This document shows, one piece after another, positions 24,431-36,542 of a stretch of 64,000 bases of DNA. The notes beneath the pieces are model-generated. The model saw only the letters and a program-made list of their open reading frames with translations, had not been told where the DNA came from and searched no databases. Made by a program: the position numbers and the translations under genes. Source of the stretch: Chamaecrista fasciculata. Taxonomy: Eukaryota > Streptophyta > Magnoliopsida > Fabales > Fabaceae. The stretch's first letter is position 1, and each line of letters starts with the position of its first letter. Location: the NCBI GenBank assembly GCA_003254925.1, contig QANZ01017797.1:89779-153778 (forward strand). Reading direction: 5' to 3'.

Positions 24431-27012
24431 TTGTCTAATGTAGAATAATCTTTCATATTATCCAAGGTAAACCCTGGCCCAAGCAATACACAAATGATGT
24501 CCAAAATATATTCACACCGCTGCTTGCTCACTGGAAAAGTAGCTAATGTTTTCCTTTGGTCTTTTTAGGTCTAATTTGTGCATATGAGACCCAAATATAA
24601 TTTTCCTTTGTTTAAACTTACATTAACATTTCCTGTTTACTCTAGTTTTTGATGGAGCAACTGTTACTAATGAATGAAAGTTTTCTCAGGATCTCTCTCT
24701 TGGCCACCTTGTTTTGTAAAACCTCTATTCTGTTTCATCTCGATAAAAAATTGCACTAGTGGAGTTTGAAATTCCAAAACTTAAGAGGTTTGAGGTGGGC
24801 AAGGGTTTCTAGTCTAGCTATTGTGGTATTTAAAGTGAAAAATGCTATTTTTTCTTTACTGTATGGTGGTGGGTCATAAATACTCCCTTTCGTGCCAGAT
24901 CATTTGTCTTTACTCTTAGTGTTCTGACCATATGTTGAGTTCCTCAGTTGTATGCAGCAAATTTGAGGGATTATAATTTTTTTTTTGGGATACCTTCCTC
25001 TCTAATAGTTTCTCTAGTCAGAATCATTGTAGGGATTCTCATGACCTTGTCTTGAGATACTGGAGTGGAGTAGTGTGGTAAAATAAGATTTTTATATTCT
25101 TTCTTACTCAAGTTTCTTGTTTTGATTGTCTTTTGTTGGGGAGAGTAGGGAGTGGATCCTCTCCATTTAGAACTCTCTGTATTCTCTCCATTTAAGTGAA
25201 TCCTGGCCCTTAGTTAGATCTAATGACACACATAAGGCCGCATCATGTCTTCCTATGCAAAACATAGTTTTACTGTTTGCTTTTTTCTCCTTGTTAGATT
25301 TTTGGATCCTATTTCTCTCACGACCCTCCTTGCGGTGTTTATAGCGTCTACAGTAGTGTAGTTTTGGTGGCTTCACCCTTTCGATTCGATCAATGAAGGA
25401 GCTTATACATGTGGCAAGAATTATGATAAAATGTTCTTTACTGCTTTTGATCGAAGAGCTTATACATGTGTCTTATTTTTCCTTTCAAATGTAAACATGT
25501 AAGAACAACCCATTCAATGAACAAAATTCTTTCATAGAATCAGAGACCCGGAGCATACTTTCCTACGCAATTATTATTAGCTTGATTGATGTTAGTAATC
25601 CTTCTCTCAAGAATTCTTCATGAAAAGTTGTGACTTTGTCCAATATTCCAATTTCTTTGCATCAATCTTTTCACACAATAAATGGGATCATTTATCAACT
25701 TACGAGATTTCTTAAGAAGCATGGGGTTTGTTTTGTTTCTTTTTTATGGTTCTTGTTCCAAGAAGCCCCTGAAGGTTACAGTGAGAGAGGCTGGTGTAGT
25801 GGTGTTAGGGATATTGAATTCTTCAATGTTCATGGGCGAATTGACAAATGTGGTTTTTTTAATTGTTGATACAAATTAAATAGCTTTATATTTAGTCTAG
25901 CAAGCAACTTAAATACATCAAAAGTTCAAAACTTACACAGTTACACTCCCATTCCCACCTAGTCTGACTTCATGCACTTTCATAACATTGTATCCAGAAA
26001 AATTACATCAAAACCATATGGAACATCCTTGGTTTGTATTTTCCTGATAAAGCAGAGAAATTCCATCTTAGTATCAGCACCACAAGATCTCTTTTGGCAT
26101 AAGAGTTTTTTTTTCATCTGTCCTCGCATCCTAATATTGCTGCAAAAACTTGTTAACATCTCTTTTGAAACAAGATACACATACGAAGCTCCGTTATTAG
26201 GTTCAAGAGTGAGTTTGATGACCAACGTTGTCAGTCTTAAATTAATATTGTGTTTTCGAAGAAAGGCCATTTGTTGATATTAGAAAGTAGACTAATGACC
26301 TCTTCAAGATTGCAAACATTTCAAGTATAAAATCAAAGTAGAAAGAAATAATGGACGAAACCCACAGTTTAACTTAGAGAGAAACCGTGACTCTTGAACA
26401 AATAGATGGGAAAAATGTGAATGGCTTTGTAGTTTGTCTATATATACATGTACTTAAACAAGAGCGAGGGCAAAAATGTGAATGGGAAATTGGGAATGAC
26501 TTCTGAGTTCTGAGTTCTAACTCTATTTCCTGTTTTACTATACAAGTAAAAGTAGGTTAATTATGTTCAGTTAGTGAAGCAAAACGTCTCTTTATATGGT
26601 TTTCCCATATCTTTCGGATCGCGATCCAAAAACGATGATCTTGCTTTTCTCCTTGATAAATAGTAATACACGTGTATACTGAATCCTTGAAATTTGGGTT
26701 TCATCCATAAATGGCAAGTTTTTAAAATAATTTTAAAAAAAAACAAATGGCAACAAAAGGACACCTACGTGAGATCAAACTACAATCACGGCCACTGATA
26801 AGCTCTGAAATCACCCACTAAAACCTCACCTGCCCATCTCTTTCGGAATCATCACAAACACTCGTCACTCAAGAACAACGTGTCTCTTAAACCCCACATT
26901 CATTCATTCATCAGTATACTATTCTTATATTCTCACAAGTAAGGCAAGAACAATACAATTAATATATATAGGCAGGCTCACACTGATTTTTAATTCTTTT
27001 TTCAAGTGCTAA
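24431..27012. other. Spacer between HSF and MKK10-like genes
   Basis: The first 250 bp or so is likely the HSF 3' UTR. Short open frames (25630-25879, 25972-26277) show no family features and no splice context. AATATATATA at 26961-26970, about 45 bp before the MKK ATG, could be a TATA-like element, but this is weak. Confidence 0.4.
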
Positions 27013-28038
27013 ATGACATTGGTGAGAAAGAGGAGGCACCAGCAAGCTCTAAGCCTTTCCTTACCACCACATGATGATTTCCATGGCCACCACCAAACCC
27101 AAATCCCATCCTCTAATTCTGTGGATTCTTCAGCCATCAACAATCTCTCAAGCCTCAAGAAACTCGCAGTTCTCGGCCATGGAAGTGGTGGCACAGTGTA
27201 CAAAGTCCATCACAAGAAGAACCAATCTTTGTACGCTCTAAAAGTCATCAAATTCGACCAAAATGCTCTGGAAATCTCTCATCAGCAAGCTACACGGGAG
27301 GCTGAGATTCTCAAAAGAGTGGATTCCCCCTACATTGTAAGGTGCCATGCGGTTCTTGACAAGAACTACACTGATGAAGATATCAATGATGGGGGCAACC
27401 TTAGATTTGTAATGGAATACATGGAAGGAGGATCATTACATGATGTGTTAAAACAACACAATAGATTGCCAGAGGAAGTGATATCTGTGCTGGCTAAGCG
27501 TGTGTTGGAAGGACTAAACTATTTACGTGGAATGCACATAGTGCACAGAGACATCAAGCCTTCAAATTTGCTAGTGAATAAGAAAGGGGAGGTGAAGATT
27601 GCAGATTTTGGAGTGAGTCACGTAGTGGAAGGTAGGTTTGAGGCATCAGATTATTCAAACGTAGGGACATGTGCTTACATGAGCCCAGAAAGAGTGGATC
27701 CTGAAAGATGGGATGGTGAAAATGCAGATAGGTATGCAGGGGATGTTTGGTCAGTGGGATTGGTGATGTTAGAATGTCTTTTGGGGCATTTTCCTTTAAT
27801 AGGTGTGGGACAGAAACCTGATTGGCCTACATTGATGTGTGCCATTTGCTTTGGTGAGAAATTAGAGATGCCAGAGAAGGCATCATTGGAATTCAAGAGC
27901 TTTCTTCATAGATGTTTGGAAAAGGATTGGAGGAAAAGAGCAACAGTGAGTGAGCTTCTTGATCATCCTTTTGTCAATACCAAATGTTGCCTTTCTACCA
28001 AAGGCTTGCTCAATTATCTGCTCCATGCCCATGCTTAA
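27013..28038 (+). CDS. MKK10: Group D MAP kinase kinase, MKK10-like
   Basis: An intronless 341-aa frame, as usual for group D MAPKKs. A basic docking site with leucines lies at residues 5-18 (VRKRRHQ...LSLSL). The kinase domain runs about 48-320: glycine loop LGHGSGGTVYK (54-64), Lys77, HRD 178-180 with IKPSNLL, DFG 198-200, GTCAYMSPER and WSVGLVMLE. The start MTLVRKRRHQ, plus GSLHDVL and NKKGEVKIADFG, resemble MKK10 more than MKK7 or MKK9. In the activation loop the group pattern S/T-x5-S/T is incomplete: the first position is Phe209 while Ser215 fits the second, consistent with MKK10 being atypical. It would phosphorylate MAPKs in the cytosol or nucleus; whether it is activated canonically is doubtful. 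A CTTTT-type pyrimidine repeat lies just past the stop. Confidence 0.9.
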   Translation: MTLVRKRRHQQALSLSLPPHDDFHGHHQTQIPSSNSVDSSAINNLSSLKKLAVLGHGSGGTVYKVHHKKNQSLYALKVIKFDQNALEISHQQATREAEILKRVDSPYIVRCHAVLDKNYTDEDINDGGNLRFVMEYMEGGSLHDVLKQHNRLPEEVISVLAKRVLEGLNYLRGMHIVHRDIKPSNLLVNKKGEVKIADFGVSHVVEGRFEASDYSNVGTCAYMSPERVDPERWDGENADRYAGDVWSVGLVMLECLLGHFPLIGVGQKPDWPTLMCAICFGEKLEMPEKASLEFKSFLHRCLEKDWRKRATVSELLDHPFVNTKCCLSTKGLLNYLLHAHA

Positions 28039-30106
28039 AAATATAAAATCAAACTCTACTCACTACTCATCCTTCTTCTTTTCTTTTCTTTTCTTTTCTT
28101 TCTCACATTATCTTCAATCAAGTTTTGGGTACGTACGGGTTAGGAAGAAGAAAGGGATCATCATTCCTTGGCTCCAGGTTAGGAAGTAGAATTCATGTTA
28201 ACAATGATGAATTCTTTTTTAATCATTTTCTTGAAATAAAAGTAAAATTTTAAGTTTCTAAATGAGAAGTGAAGATTAGAATAATTTATATGTCTCCGTG
28301 ATCTATGTTGTGAATTTACTATCTAAACTTCTAAAGTGATTTTCAGTGTATTTGGATATAAGATCTTTGATATTAGCCTTCTAAGACCTATTATTATTTG
28401 ATTTTGTAACCCACAAAATAACCTGTTGTAGAAGTTTAAAAAGTTAATTTAAGTATATTAGTAAGCTTTTTTTAAAAAAATGGTAATGTTAACTTCAACA
28501 AATGATATTGACAAATCATTCTCGGTGATTTAAGTATATTAGTGCATCATATAATATGTAAAAGCTTTCAAAAAAATCGCGAAGGTAAATTTCTTTTTTT
28601 TTTTTTTTCATAGAAAAGGATTAATATATAAAACCAAAAGCATTAGTATGTTACAACCTAGACCCTATCATTTTACATACTATAATGTTTTAGATGTTGT
28701 CATTCCATAATAAAATGACATCCCAATATCACATGGTTAGCAGAAAGATATTGTCCAATCACAATTAAAATACTTAGTCATCTCATGTATTTTATAGTTA
28801 CTAATTTCTTCCTACGGTACTCAAAAAAAAAATATTAATAAAAAAACTACATGTACATAAACTAGGAGTCTAGGATACATAAATTATTGAAAATGCTCAT
28901 TGTTTATTATTTTCTATATTAAAAGAGAGTAAATTACTACATAAATTCTTAATTTCTTTATTTTAAAATTATTTTTATTTACAAGTATCAAAATTCAAAA
29001 GTAATTAGCTTTTAAATTAGAACTTTATTTAAAATTAAAATATTACATTTAAAATTTAAGCATAAAATAATATTAATATGTGCAATCAAACATTTTACAC
29101 CATTAAGAAATAAAGTACTGGTAGTTTGTCATACTAATAATGAACCCTAGAGATGAAATGTAATTATACTCATCTGGATAAAATACTCTTATCGTGTAAC
29201 AAGTATTAAACATGCAACCATACAAATAACTTCCTCAAGTATTACCCGTAAGTTCTTTCAAGGTTCTGGTAAGTCAATGTTGGTAATCCTTTGCCTTTGT
29301 TTTCGGTAACATGAAAAAGGTTACAACTTACAAACACCTTTGAGAATTTACCATCATATTAAAAACAACCACTAAATGCTCATATACATTTAAATGCTTA
29401 ATGTTCATCAAGAAATTATACATGTATGTGTTTTCTTATTCATAGCCAAAAAAAATGACTATTCAATCTCATAAACCCAAAGAATGGATACTGTAATAGA
29501 CAATCCTTGCATCACTTCATAAATAGGAACATCACATCTCTCATCAGCACGTCACCGCCATAATCACAGGATCATGGACAGTTACACAATACAAGGAGAT
29601 CATAAGCGTTCAGCTGTTCAACTATTTTGGTGGAGTCAAATTCCAATTCTTTGAAATGTCGGGTGACTTGTGGAGAAAACCACCTGTAATGGAATATTCA
29701 GTGGAAATAATTAACCTGTGGAAGTCACAGTTAATTAAAAGAATGCATATGCTTGTGTACTATCTAGAGTTATTAAATGGAAACCAATGCTATCCAACAA
29801 CACATCCTGGGGTGAGGACCGAAAAACTAGCTATAGCCAATCAAGTTTAGATCATTATGATTTTAGAATATGACAATGAACTTAGGAAATAGGAAACGAG
29901 GGCAAAGTTTAAAGTTTATCACAATCACAAACCTGCAAATCAAACCAGTGATTTAAACTAGACAGAGTTATGGAATCAACTACATCTTTTAGCAATCCAT
30001 GCAAAGCCAAACCAACATGTTACAAAAAAAGTCCACCATTACTAATGCCTGTCTCGAGCTTCAAACATATTTAGAAGGATCTCATAACATATAGCTAGTT
30101 TTAATG
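28039..30106. other. AT-rich spacer between convergent genes
   Basis: It lies between the 3' ends of the MKK10-like gene and the minus-strand 115-aa gene. The (TTTTC)n tract at about 28077-28103 is a simple repeat. The 64-codon open frame at 29656-29850 has no family resemblance. Nothing else is supported. Confidence 0.4.
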
Positions 30107-31707
30107 TCATGACATTATCTTCAGGAGCTGAGTTGCATCAGCTGAACTGCCGAAGTTGGCAACATCATTAATGTAATCCAAAACTAAATACTAGAACCAC
30201 CATAAGACTTCGGGTCTCATTTTAACTGAAAGAACCAACAAAATATTGCAATAACGGGACATTCAGTGATGTTAAAACTAACCTTGTTTACTTGATACAA
30301 GGTTGATCCGGGAACGAGGACCTTCAAACTTCCAATTATCTTCATCCAAGGATTTAACTTCCTTGTCAAGTGTAGCCAAGAGATCTGATTTTAAAACTGC
30401 AAAATCAGGAAGCACAATATCTAAATGCATGCTTGGCAGGTCACTCCGGGAAACGCAGAAAAAGAATGCTTTTACAGTCTGGCTTTGAAACTGAGAAGCC
30501 CATGTGCAACATTCTATATCTATGCAAACCATTAAAGATAGCATCGAATATGGGTTTGGTCCAAATGACTAAAGGAAATTCCAGGTAAAACAGAAATGTT
30601 CTAACCGCATGATAAAAACAGTCCCCAAAGATATATATACTTAACAAGACCTCTAAGGCTACTTTTAAGACTAAACCTGAATAGAAGGTATAGGTACTAA
30701 ATTCATGAATACTCTGTCATAAAAAAGCATAAAAAGAAAGAAAAAAAAAAATCTTCTTTGATCAACTGGTGTGAGTGACACAACCACATTTAAAATTATG
30801 ACATTTTTACAATGAGAAATCGCCTCATCCCTTCCAAAGACAAAATTGTGGAAGTAAAACCTCTATGCACAAAATGAGGATCATAAGTCCTTAACAACAG
30901 AACATTTTTAAAGTGTAGCAATTTTCATTTGACATACTAAGATTTCTGATTTCTCCAGTAAAAATGAAAAAAGAATCTTTATGGTCTCCTAGTATTGTGT
31001 AGAGAAGATGGTTTTCTCCCTTGATATCCTCTCATCCGTGTTTTACTAATTGAGACATAACCTAGAAAACACAGAACTAGTAGACAATATTCTTAGCCAA
31101 CAATTTAAAAGATAGACTTGACGATATCTTATCATTCCGTCTCATCTTTTTCCGTAATTGAGAGAAAACCTAGAAAACAAAGAAATAATACCTATTACTC
31201 TAACTATCACCTGTTGAAATTCGAACTTTAATTCTCAGAATCCATAAAATTGCTTTTTTTCATCACATATAAGAAGGCAGCTTAAGAGACTTCGGAAACC
31301 ACATTGAGGACTGTTATGAACAAAATCAGCAGAAAGAACAGTGTGAGATTAAGTCTCGCTGCAAAACTTAATGAAATAGGTGAAATCCCACATGCAGGAT
31401 TACAAATAAAAAAGTCCCAGATGATCGCAGAGTTTCAGTTTTGCATCAAAGTCGTAAAATCAGGAAAAAAAAAAAAGAACAAAGAAAAGCACGACATAAC
31501 GCATAAATTTTTGGAATGTGAACTAGGAGAGAGCAAAATGCAGAAGGAACCTATCATTGCCTCGTCCTTTCGCTCATGTGCTGACATAGGATCACATGGG
31601 AAATGGAAATCATCAGAAGACAGAGCTGCATTGCCGGCACCACCTCCTCCGCCACCCAAAATTGCTGTCGTCGATATTGACGAATGTGCTGGCGATGAAC
31701 TGTTCAT
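30107..31707 (-). CDS. Unnamed conserved plant protein, 115 aa
   Basis: Three exons on the minus strand, 31707-31551, 30396-30283 and 30183-30107, give 348 nt and 115 aa. All junctions are GT-AG with matching phase, and the last exon was found only by extending the frame through the splice. The N-terminus is low-complexity (Ser-rich, then a run of six Gly at 18-23). The conserved part is charged and probably helical: KSDLLATLDKEVKSLDEDNW then FEGPRSRINL, ending LDYINDVANF...ATQLLKIMS. There is no signal peptide or membrane segment. I recognise it as a plant-conserved sequence type but cannot name a function. An in-frame ATG 29 codons upstream (31794) is an alternative start. It is divergent from PIG-X. 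Confidence 0.75.
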
Positions 31708-32597
31708 CTTCAAGATCGCCCTCACCGCGTAAGAGAACTTAAAATCTCTCCACAAGTATTCCTGGTTTTTCAGCTTCAGCTCCTCGCAACTCAAAGTCGA
31801 AGGGAAGGTAATGTACGATACTATTATGTTTAGGGAGAAGAAAGAAGAAATCGAATTTTCTATTCGGGACTTTATTTTATAAAGATGGCAAAAGAATTAG
31901 GTCAAATTAATCTCATATATTAGTAAAGTTGCAAAATTAATCTCGTATATTTGGGTTAGATGTAGAATTGGTCTGATATCTTTGAATCAAATGGGACTAA
32001 CAGTGAAACTTTTTACAAAGATATGAGACCAATTCTGCAATCTAACCAAAAGATATGAGACAAAAAATGCAAAAAAAAAAAGTTATAAAACTAAATTAAT
32101 ACCTGAATAAAAATTATGGGAGCAAAAGTGTACACACAAAGAAATTTGCAGGGCCTTGCAAATTAGCCACGAATGACGAACCCAAGCCCACCAGTTTTGG
32201 AAGAAGAAAAACAGTGGAAGCTTAACGCAACACGGCGATGAGAAGAAGCCATTAAGATGATATTAGAAAATGATTGAAGGAGATGATGAACAACATTAAG
32301 CTTCTGCATCAATTTTCAGCAATTGGCTTAATTCCGTCGGAGGCCGCGCAACCCAATCTCCAGGAAGAGAGAGCTTGATTCCCTTCTTTGCTACACCATC
32401 TGTAAGTCACTATATTTTAAGAAAGCTCAAACTCTTGAATAATTCCATCAATTTGCCAATTTCTCTCCTTCCCATTACAAATGTTAATCACCTCCATATT
32501 ATCATTTTCAAATATACCGTAAATTCATAAACTTGTCTCTTTCCCTTCAAAATCCGGTCGATCCATTCACGCATCTGCTTTGTGGTTCAGATTCTCC
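31708..32597. promoter_or_regulatory. Divergent upstream region of the 115-aa gene and PIG-X
   Basis: About 0.9 kb separates the start codons. The middle (about 31888-32140) is a decayed inverted-repeat element with 'AATTAATCTCATATA' and 'GATATGAGACCAATT' arms. A PIG-X 5' UTR exon probably ends near 32400 at CATCT|GTAAGT and joins the acceptor TGGTTCAG ending at 32590. Confidence 0.5.
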
Positions 32598-34817
32598 ATG
32601 GTGACTCCGCGATGTATTCGACTCTACATATCTTTTACGGTAGTGAGTTCACTGCTATGTTTCCCTGCAAACTACTTTCTCGTTCGCGCACTTTCAAGTG
32701 AGGTCAGTTCTACTGAACAATTACAATTCAACCTTTCTGTTTTCATGGAAGAAGCGTGTAATGGTGCTTGAAATTGCGATCTTAAATTACTCAGATGCTG
32801 CCATTTCATTACGGTTTGCTATTTGTAGTCCAATAGATCAAATGTGTGACGGCATCTTTGTTTTCTTCCTTAAACGTAACAAGAGCAAATAGTTGGAGTC
32901 ATCAAGTATAGTTTTAGAGACAACCGAAAAAGTTGGAGTCCCTCTTGTCCTCCGTTGCTATTTCTGAACTCAGCAATTTACTATCTTAGAAACTTTATGC
33001 AGCAACTAAGCAACTTGGAAATTACATTGATGCTAAATTGCCTTTTTTTTAAGAGTCATTAACCTATAACGAACATAGATGAGATCATGACATAGCTAAT
33101 GTAATCATTTAACAATTGTGGTCACTTTAGAATTAAATAAAAACTACACTCACTCACTTGGTCACCTTTCGCCCATGACAATTACATGGCTCGGGTTTGA
33201 TTCTTGGTGATGCCTCATTTCGTGGGTCATCTGTAAGTAACTCTATAAGTGCTCTTCTTTGAGCCCGGAGGCTTGCCCTGACCGTGGACTAAGGCGTCAT
33301 CCCCTCATCTAAATTTTTCTTCCACCAAAAAAAATAAAATTAAAAACTACACTCAAAAGTCAGAAGAAGCGAGTCATCCCTTCTTACTTGAATGGTATCA
33401 AATTCGATTGCTTTACAGTATCACAATATAGTGCAGTAGTTGTGCCATACTGTGGCTGAATGAATCTTGGCTTGGTTTGACTTCACTCATGCTATTACCT
33501 TTATATTCATAAGCCTTTTTTTTTTCTTTCTGATGTTTCTATTTTAAGTTTGAGTTTCCAAATCTAATTTGTAACTCACGTGTGTCATCTTCAGGTGGTG
33601 GGTTCTGCTGAGTCTAACACCAACAGTCCAAATGTCAAAGCTTCTTGTATCTTCAGAAAATTTGTGGCTCAGTCCTACTATGAGAGATATAAAGTCTTGG
33701 TTGATTTAGATTTTGACTCTTTCATGTCTCAAGAAGTCCCCTGTGGTCTCTGTAAATTGCTTCCAGATACCCATAAACTTGTTTTAAGAGTGTCAGATCT
33801 GCAGCGCAATCTTGTCGGGGAAGGCTCTCATCGTCATTTATCCACATCAATCAAATTTCAGACACAACATTCTGTGTCTGAACGATCAAATGATTCGTGT
33901 CAGTTAATAATTATCGAAAGACTTCCTAGGGGAGTTTTTGCTGATCCATTTGAACTACAACATCTTGTTCAGCGTGGTGGTATATACTCTTAATTTGTTG
34001 ATTTCAGAACATCTTTTCTTGTAGTCAATAACTCTCTATTCATTGCAGTATATGGCGATGTAGCTGTGTTTGGAGACACGAATCTGGAGTTGCCTTCATT
34101 TTTGTCTAATCGTTCTGCTGTTGAAATCCACTTTGATGTTGATCCAAACATCTTGTTGGAGCAAACCAACATTGATGTAGAGCTTTCTTTGCATGCGCGA
34201 TATCAGGCAAGTATAGATCATTTAAAAATGAGGATGGTTATTAGAATCTATTATTCCCACAAGCAGGATAAATATCTTTGAAAGGAATTATTAACATATG
34301 GTAATGGCTTCCATGATTCCATTAGAAATGAGGATGGTTCTATACAGCGTACACTTTGCGATATGACTAATTATCTCAAATCCCCCATTTCTGATATATG
34401 TTATAGTGCTATACTCTAACTTTATAGGCTATTCTTTAGCAAAATCAAAATGGTTGCAGGTTGAAGCTTTAAATTCTCTTGCAACATTACCTTATCCGTT
34501 GCTCCCCTAATTTTTTGCAGCCTCTAAATGAAAGTGGCTATTCAACTGTTAAATTTGGAGCACCTGATATGTTGTTGCGTTGCAGCACAAAGGGAAATGA
34601 GGAAAATCACAGATGCTGTTTCATCAAAATTGTAAATGATGATGCTAATTTGAATGGTGCTAATATTGTATGGAACATACCTGCTGGAAGAAAAGCCCAT
34701 GCTGAACTAGTGTCTCTCTTTACATTTATCTCAGCCTTGTTATCAACCCTTTTAATTGTTTGGACATCATTAGGTTATTCTAACATCAGACTACGCAAAA
34801 CTCTAAAGCAAGTTTAG
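32598..34817 (+). CDS. PIGX: PIG-X: GPI mannosyltransferase I stabilising subunit
   Basis: Four coding exons, 32598-32702, 33595-33979, 34049-34206 and 34521-34817, give 314 aa. The N-terminus is a hydrophobic signal segment (about 5-30). The lumenal domain has family blocks LPRGVFADPFEL, DVAVFGDTNLELPSF and HARYQPL. One transmembrane segment near the C-terminus (ELVSLFTFISALLSTLLIVW) is followed by a basic tail. In the PIG-X/Pbn1 family this ER protein supports PIG-M, which adds the first mannose of the GPI anchor from Dol-P-Man. The start follows directly on a 5' UTR acceptor (TTCAG at 32590). The third intron needs a GC donor: CAG|GCAAGT at 34206/34207. A GT alternative 6 bp on shifts phase into a stop. 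A SINE sits in the first coding intron. Confidence 0.87.
33138..33355 (+). mobile_element. SINE with 15-bp target duplication, in PIG-X intron
   Basis: The body at 33153-33340 (188 bp) is flanked by exact TAAAAACTACACTCA at 33138-33152 and 33341-33355. It contains GGGTTTGATTCTTGG, a good tRNA B-box-like element, near its 5' part, and ends in an A-rich tail (AAAAAAAATAAAAT). The A box is less clear. Same orientation as the host gene. Confidence 0.8.
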
Positions 34818-34819
34818 AT

Positions 34820-34863
34820 TTTTTTTTTTTTTTTTTTTTTTTNAGATTTTTTTTTTTTTTTTT
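34820..34863. repeat. Poly-T run with a single N
   Basis: Two T runs, each preceded by AGAT, meet at an N at 34843 immediately after the PIG-X stop. This looks like an assembly joint or uncalled homopolymer, possibly a false duplication of AGATTTT. Confidence 0.7.
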
Positions 34864-35535
34864 TAGCTGAGTTTCTCAATAGCAGTGGTATCACATTTTT
34901 GTTGTTTGTATTAGATGTTAGCTTTTATTGAGTGTTCAAAAGGTTTGTATTAGAATTTAGAATAGTACAAATTGTTTAACTATGCTGCTCATAACAAAAG
35001 CCTTGTTATATGTTTTTGCTATATGATGTTCTATGTAAAAAAAATAATAATAATAAATGTTGGACAAATGCAATTATAATATTAAGAAAAGTATATTTTA
35101 CCTCCTAACATTATAGGTATCTCTTTAAATTTTTGTTTATAATACGTTATCCTCTTGAAAAGTCCTAAAATCATATATTAAACTACTGACAAATATAAAT
35201 TAAATTCTGAGAAAATTAATCATTTGATTTTAATAATTTACTTGAATTTTTAATTCAGTTTTGAAAGGTAACTAAAAATAACACTAAATTTAATAGGCAT
35301 AAATACTTTTTCAATTTCATATATAAGTAGAACTTAGAAAATTAGTGAGCAAATCTGATGTTGTCCCTGCCTCCCTGGGGTCCTTATGATTGCATATTTA
35401 ATACAAAATACACCGATTTATATTTTTTCACAAAATGGATTGCAACCTTTATCAAAAGTATCTATTATTTTGTTCAAAAAGCTACTAAATAATACTCTTT
35501 AAAAATTAATAATAAAAGATTGAAATTAAACTATA

Positions 35536-36080
35536 ACATTGCAAATTTGGTCATGTAATTTTGCTCCAGGTCCCAAATCAGTCCTATATCCTTTTTTGTC
35601 TCACTTTTGATCTCATATGTTTTGAAAACCTCACACCGTTAGTCCTCCGTTCATTTTAAATTACAGATTAGTCCTGAAAACTTCAAGTCCCTTTCACTTT
35701 AGTACCTGACTATCAAAATGAAACTAAAAGAGCATCCCTGAAGATTCTCAAACCTTACATCTTAGTCCCTAATCCATGAATTCTTCATGAAATACAGAAA
35801 CAACACAAATTAAAGCAAATGACAGTGGGACCAAAACTAAAAACGCAAGAAATTTAAAATTCACTGGAAAATGCTCCAAACTCGCCGGAAAATGTACGGA
35901 AATCGTCGAGAAACTCAAGAACTCATCCAAAAATCTCAATCATCACTGAAATCTTACTCAAATAATCGCCCTCAAATGTTTTAAGAAAGAATTTTCGAAA
36001 ATTCAAACTTTTGAAGAGGAAGGTGATAGAAGTTTACCAAACTTTCGAAAATACCCCAATACAACAACTTCACCCAACTT
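35536..36080. mobile_element. Single arm of a foldback element
   Basis: It matches the left arm of the element at 50712-52002 in order: GCAAATTTGGTC, CCCAAATCAGTCCTATAT, GTTAGTCCTCCGT, AAAGTGAAAGAGCATCC-like, then ATTTTCGAAAATTCAAACTT. The inverted right arm is absent, so this is a truncated copy. The rest of 34864-36542 shows nothing else. Confidence 0.65.
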
Positions 36081-36542
36081 CATCTCCAAAAGTAAAGAGA
36101 CTCGATAAAGAAAATATAAAGCCATTTTACCAAAAAGTAAAAATAAGGTTCAAAATCTGAAAATTACATTAAATTAACATTTTGCAAGGGAAGAGACAAT
36201 GTCAATCTATCGTTGTTGCATTTACAGGGACATCTGAAGTAATATTATTTCTCAAATAAATAAACAAAAAGAAAACCATTACACAAATCAAGCAGCAGAA
36301 GGTGAGAAGTGGTTAAAACTCAAAACACCTAGCCACTAGCCAGAGAAAGAAAAGGGGAAAACACACCCAACAACAAAATCCCCACATCCTTATGTTGATT
36401 ACCATATCAGATGCGCAACACTCCAGTCAATCATGAAATCTAGTTAAACGTCAATTTGGGAAATCAGCAAGAAATGCTATCTTATGTTGAGGAAATACCG
36501 ACTCTGCTCCATCATTGAATTGAGATTTGTGACAATCTTTGA

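Noticed and set aside
25630..26277. Several 65-101-codon open frames after the HSF gene
   Set aside because: No family features, overlapping frames on both strands, no splice partners.
31304..31732. 142-codon plus-strand open frame
   Set aside because: It is the reverse of the first exon and intron of the 115-aa gene, whose splice phases close.
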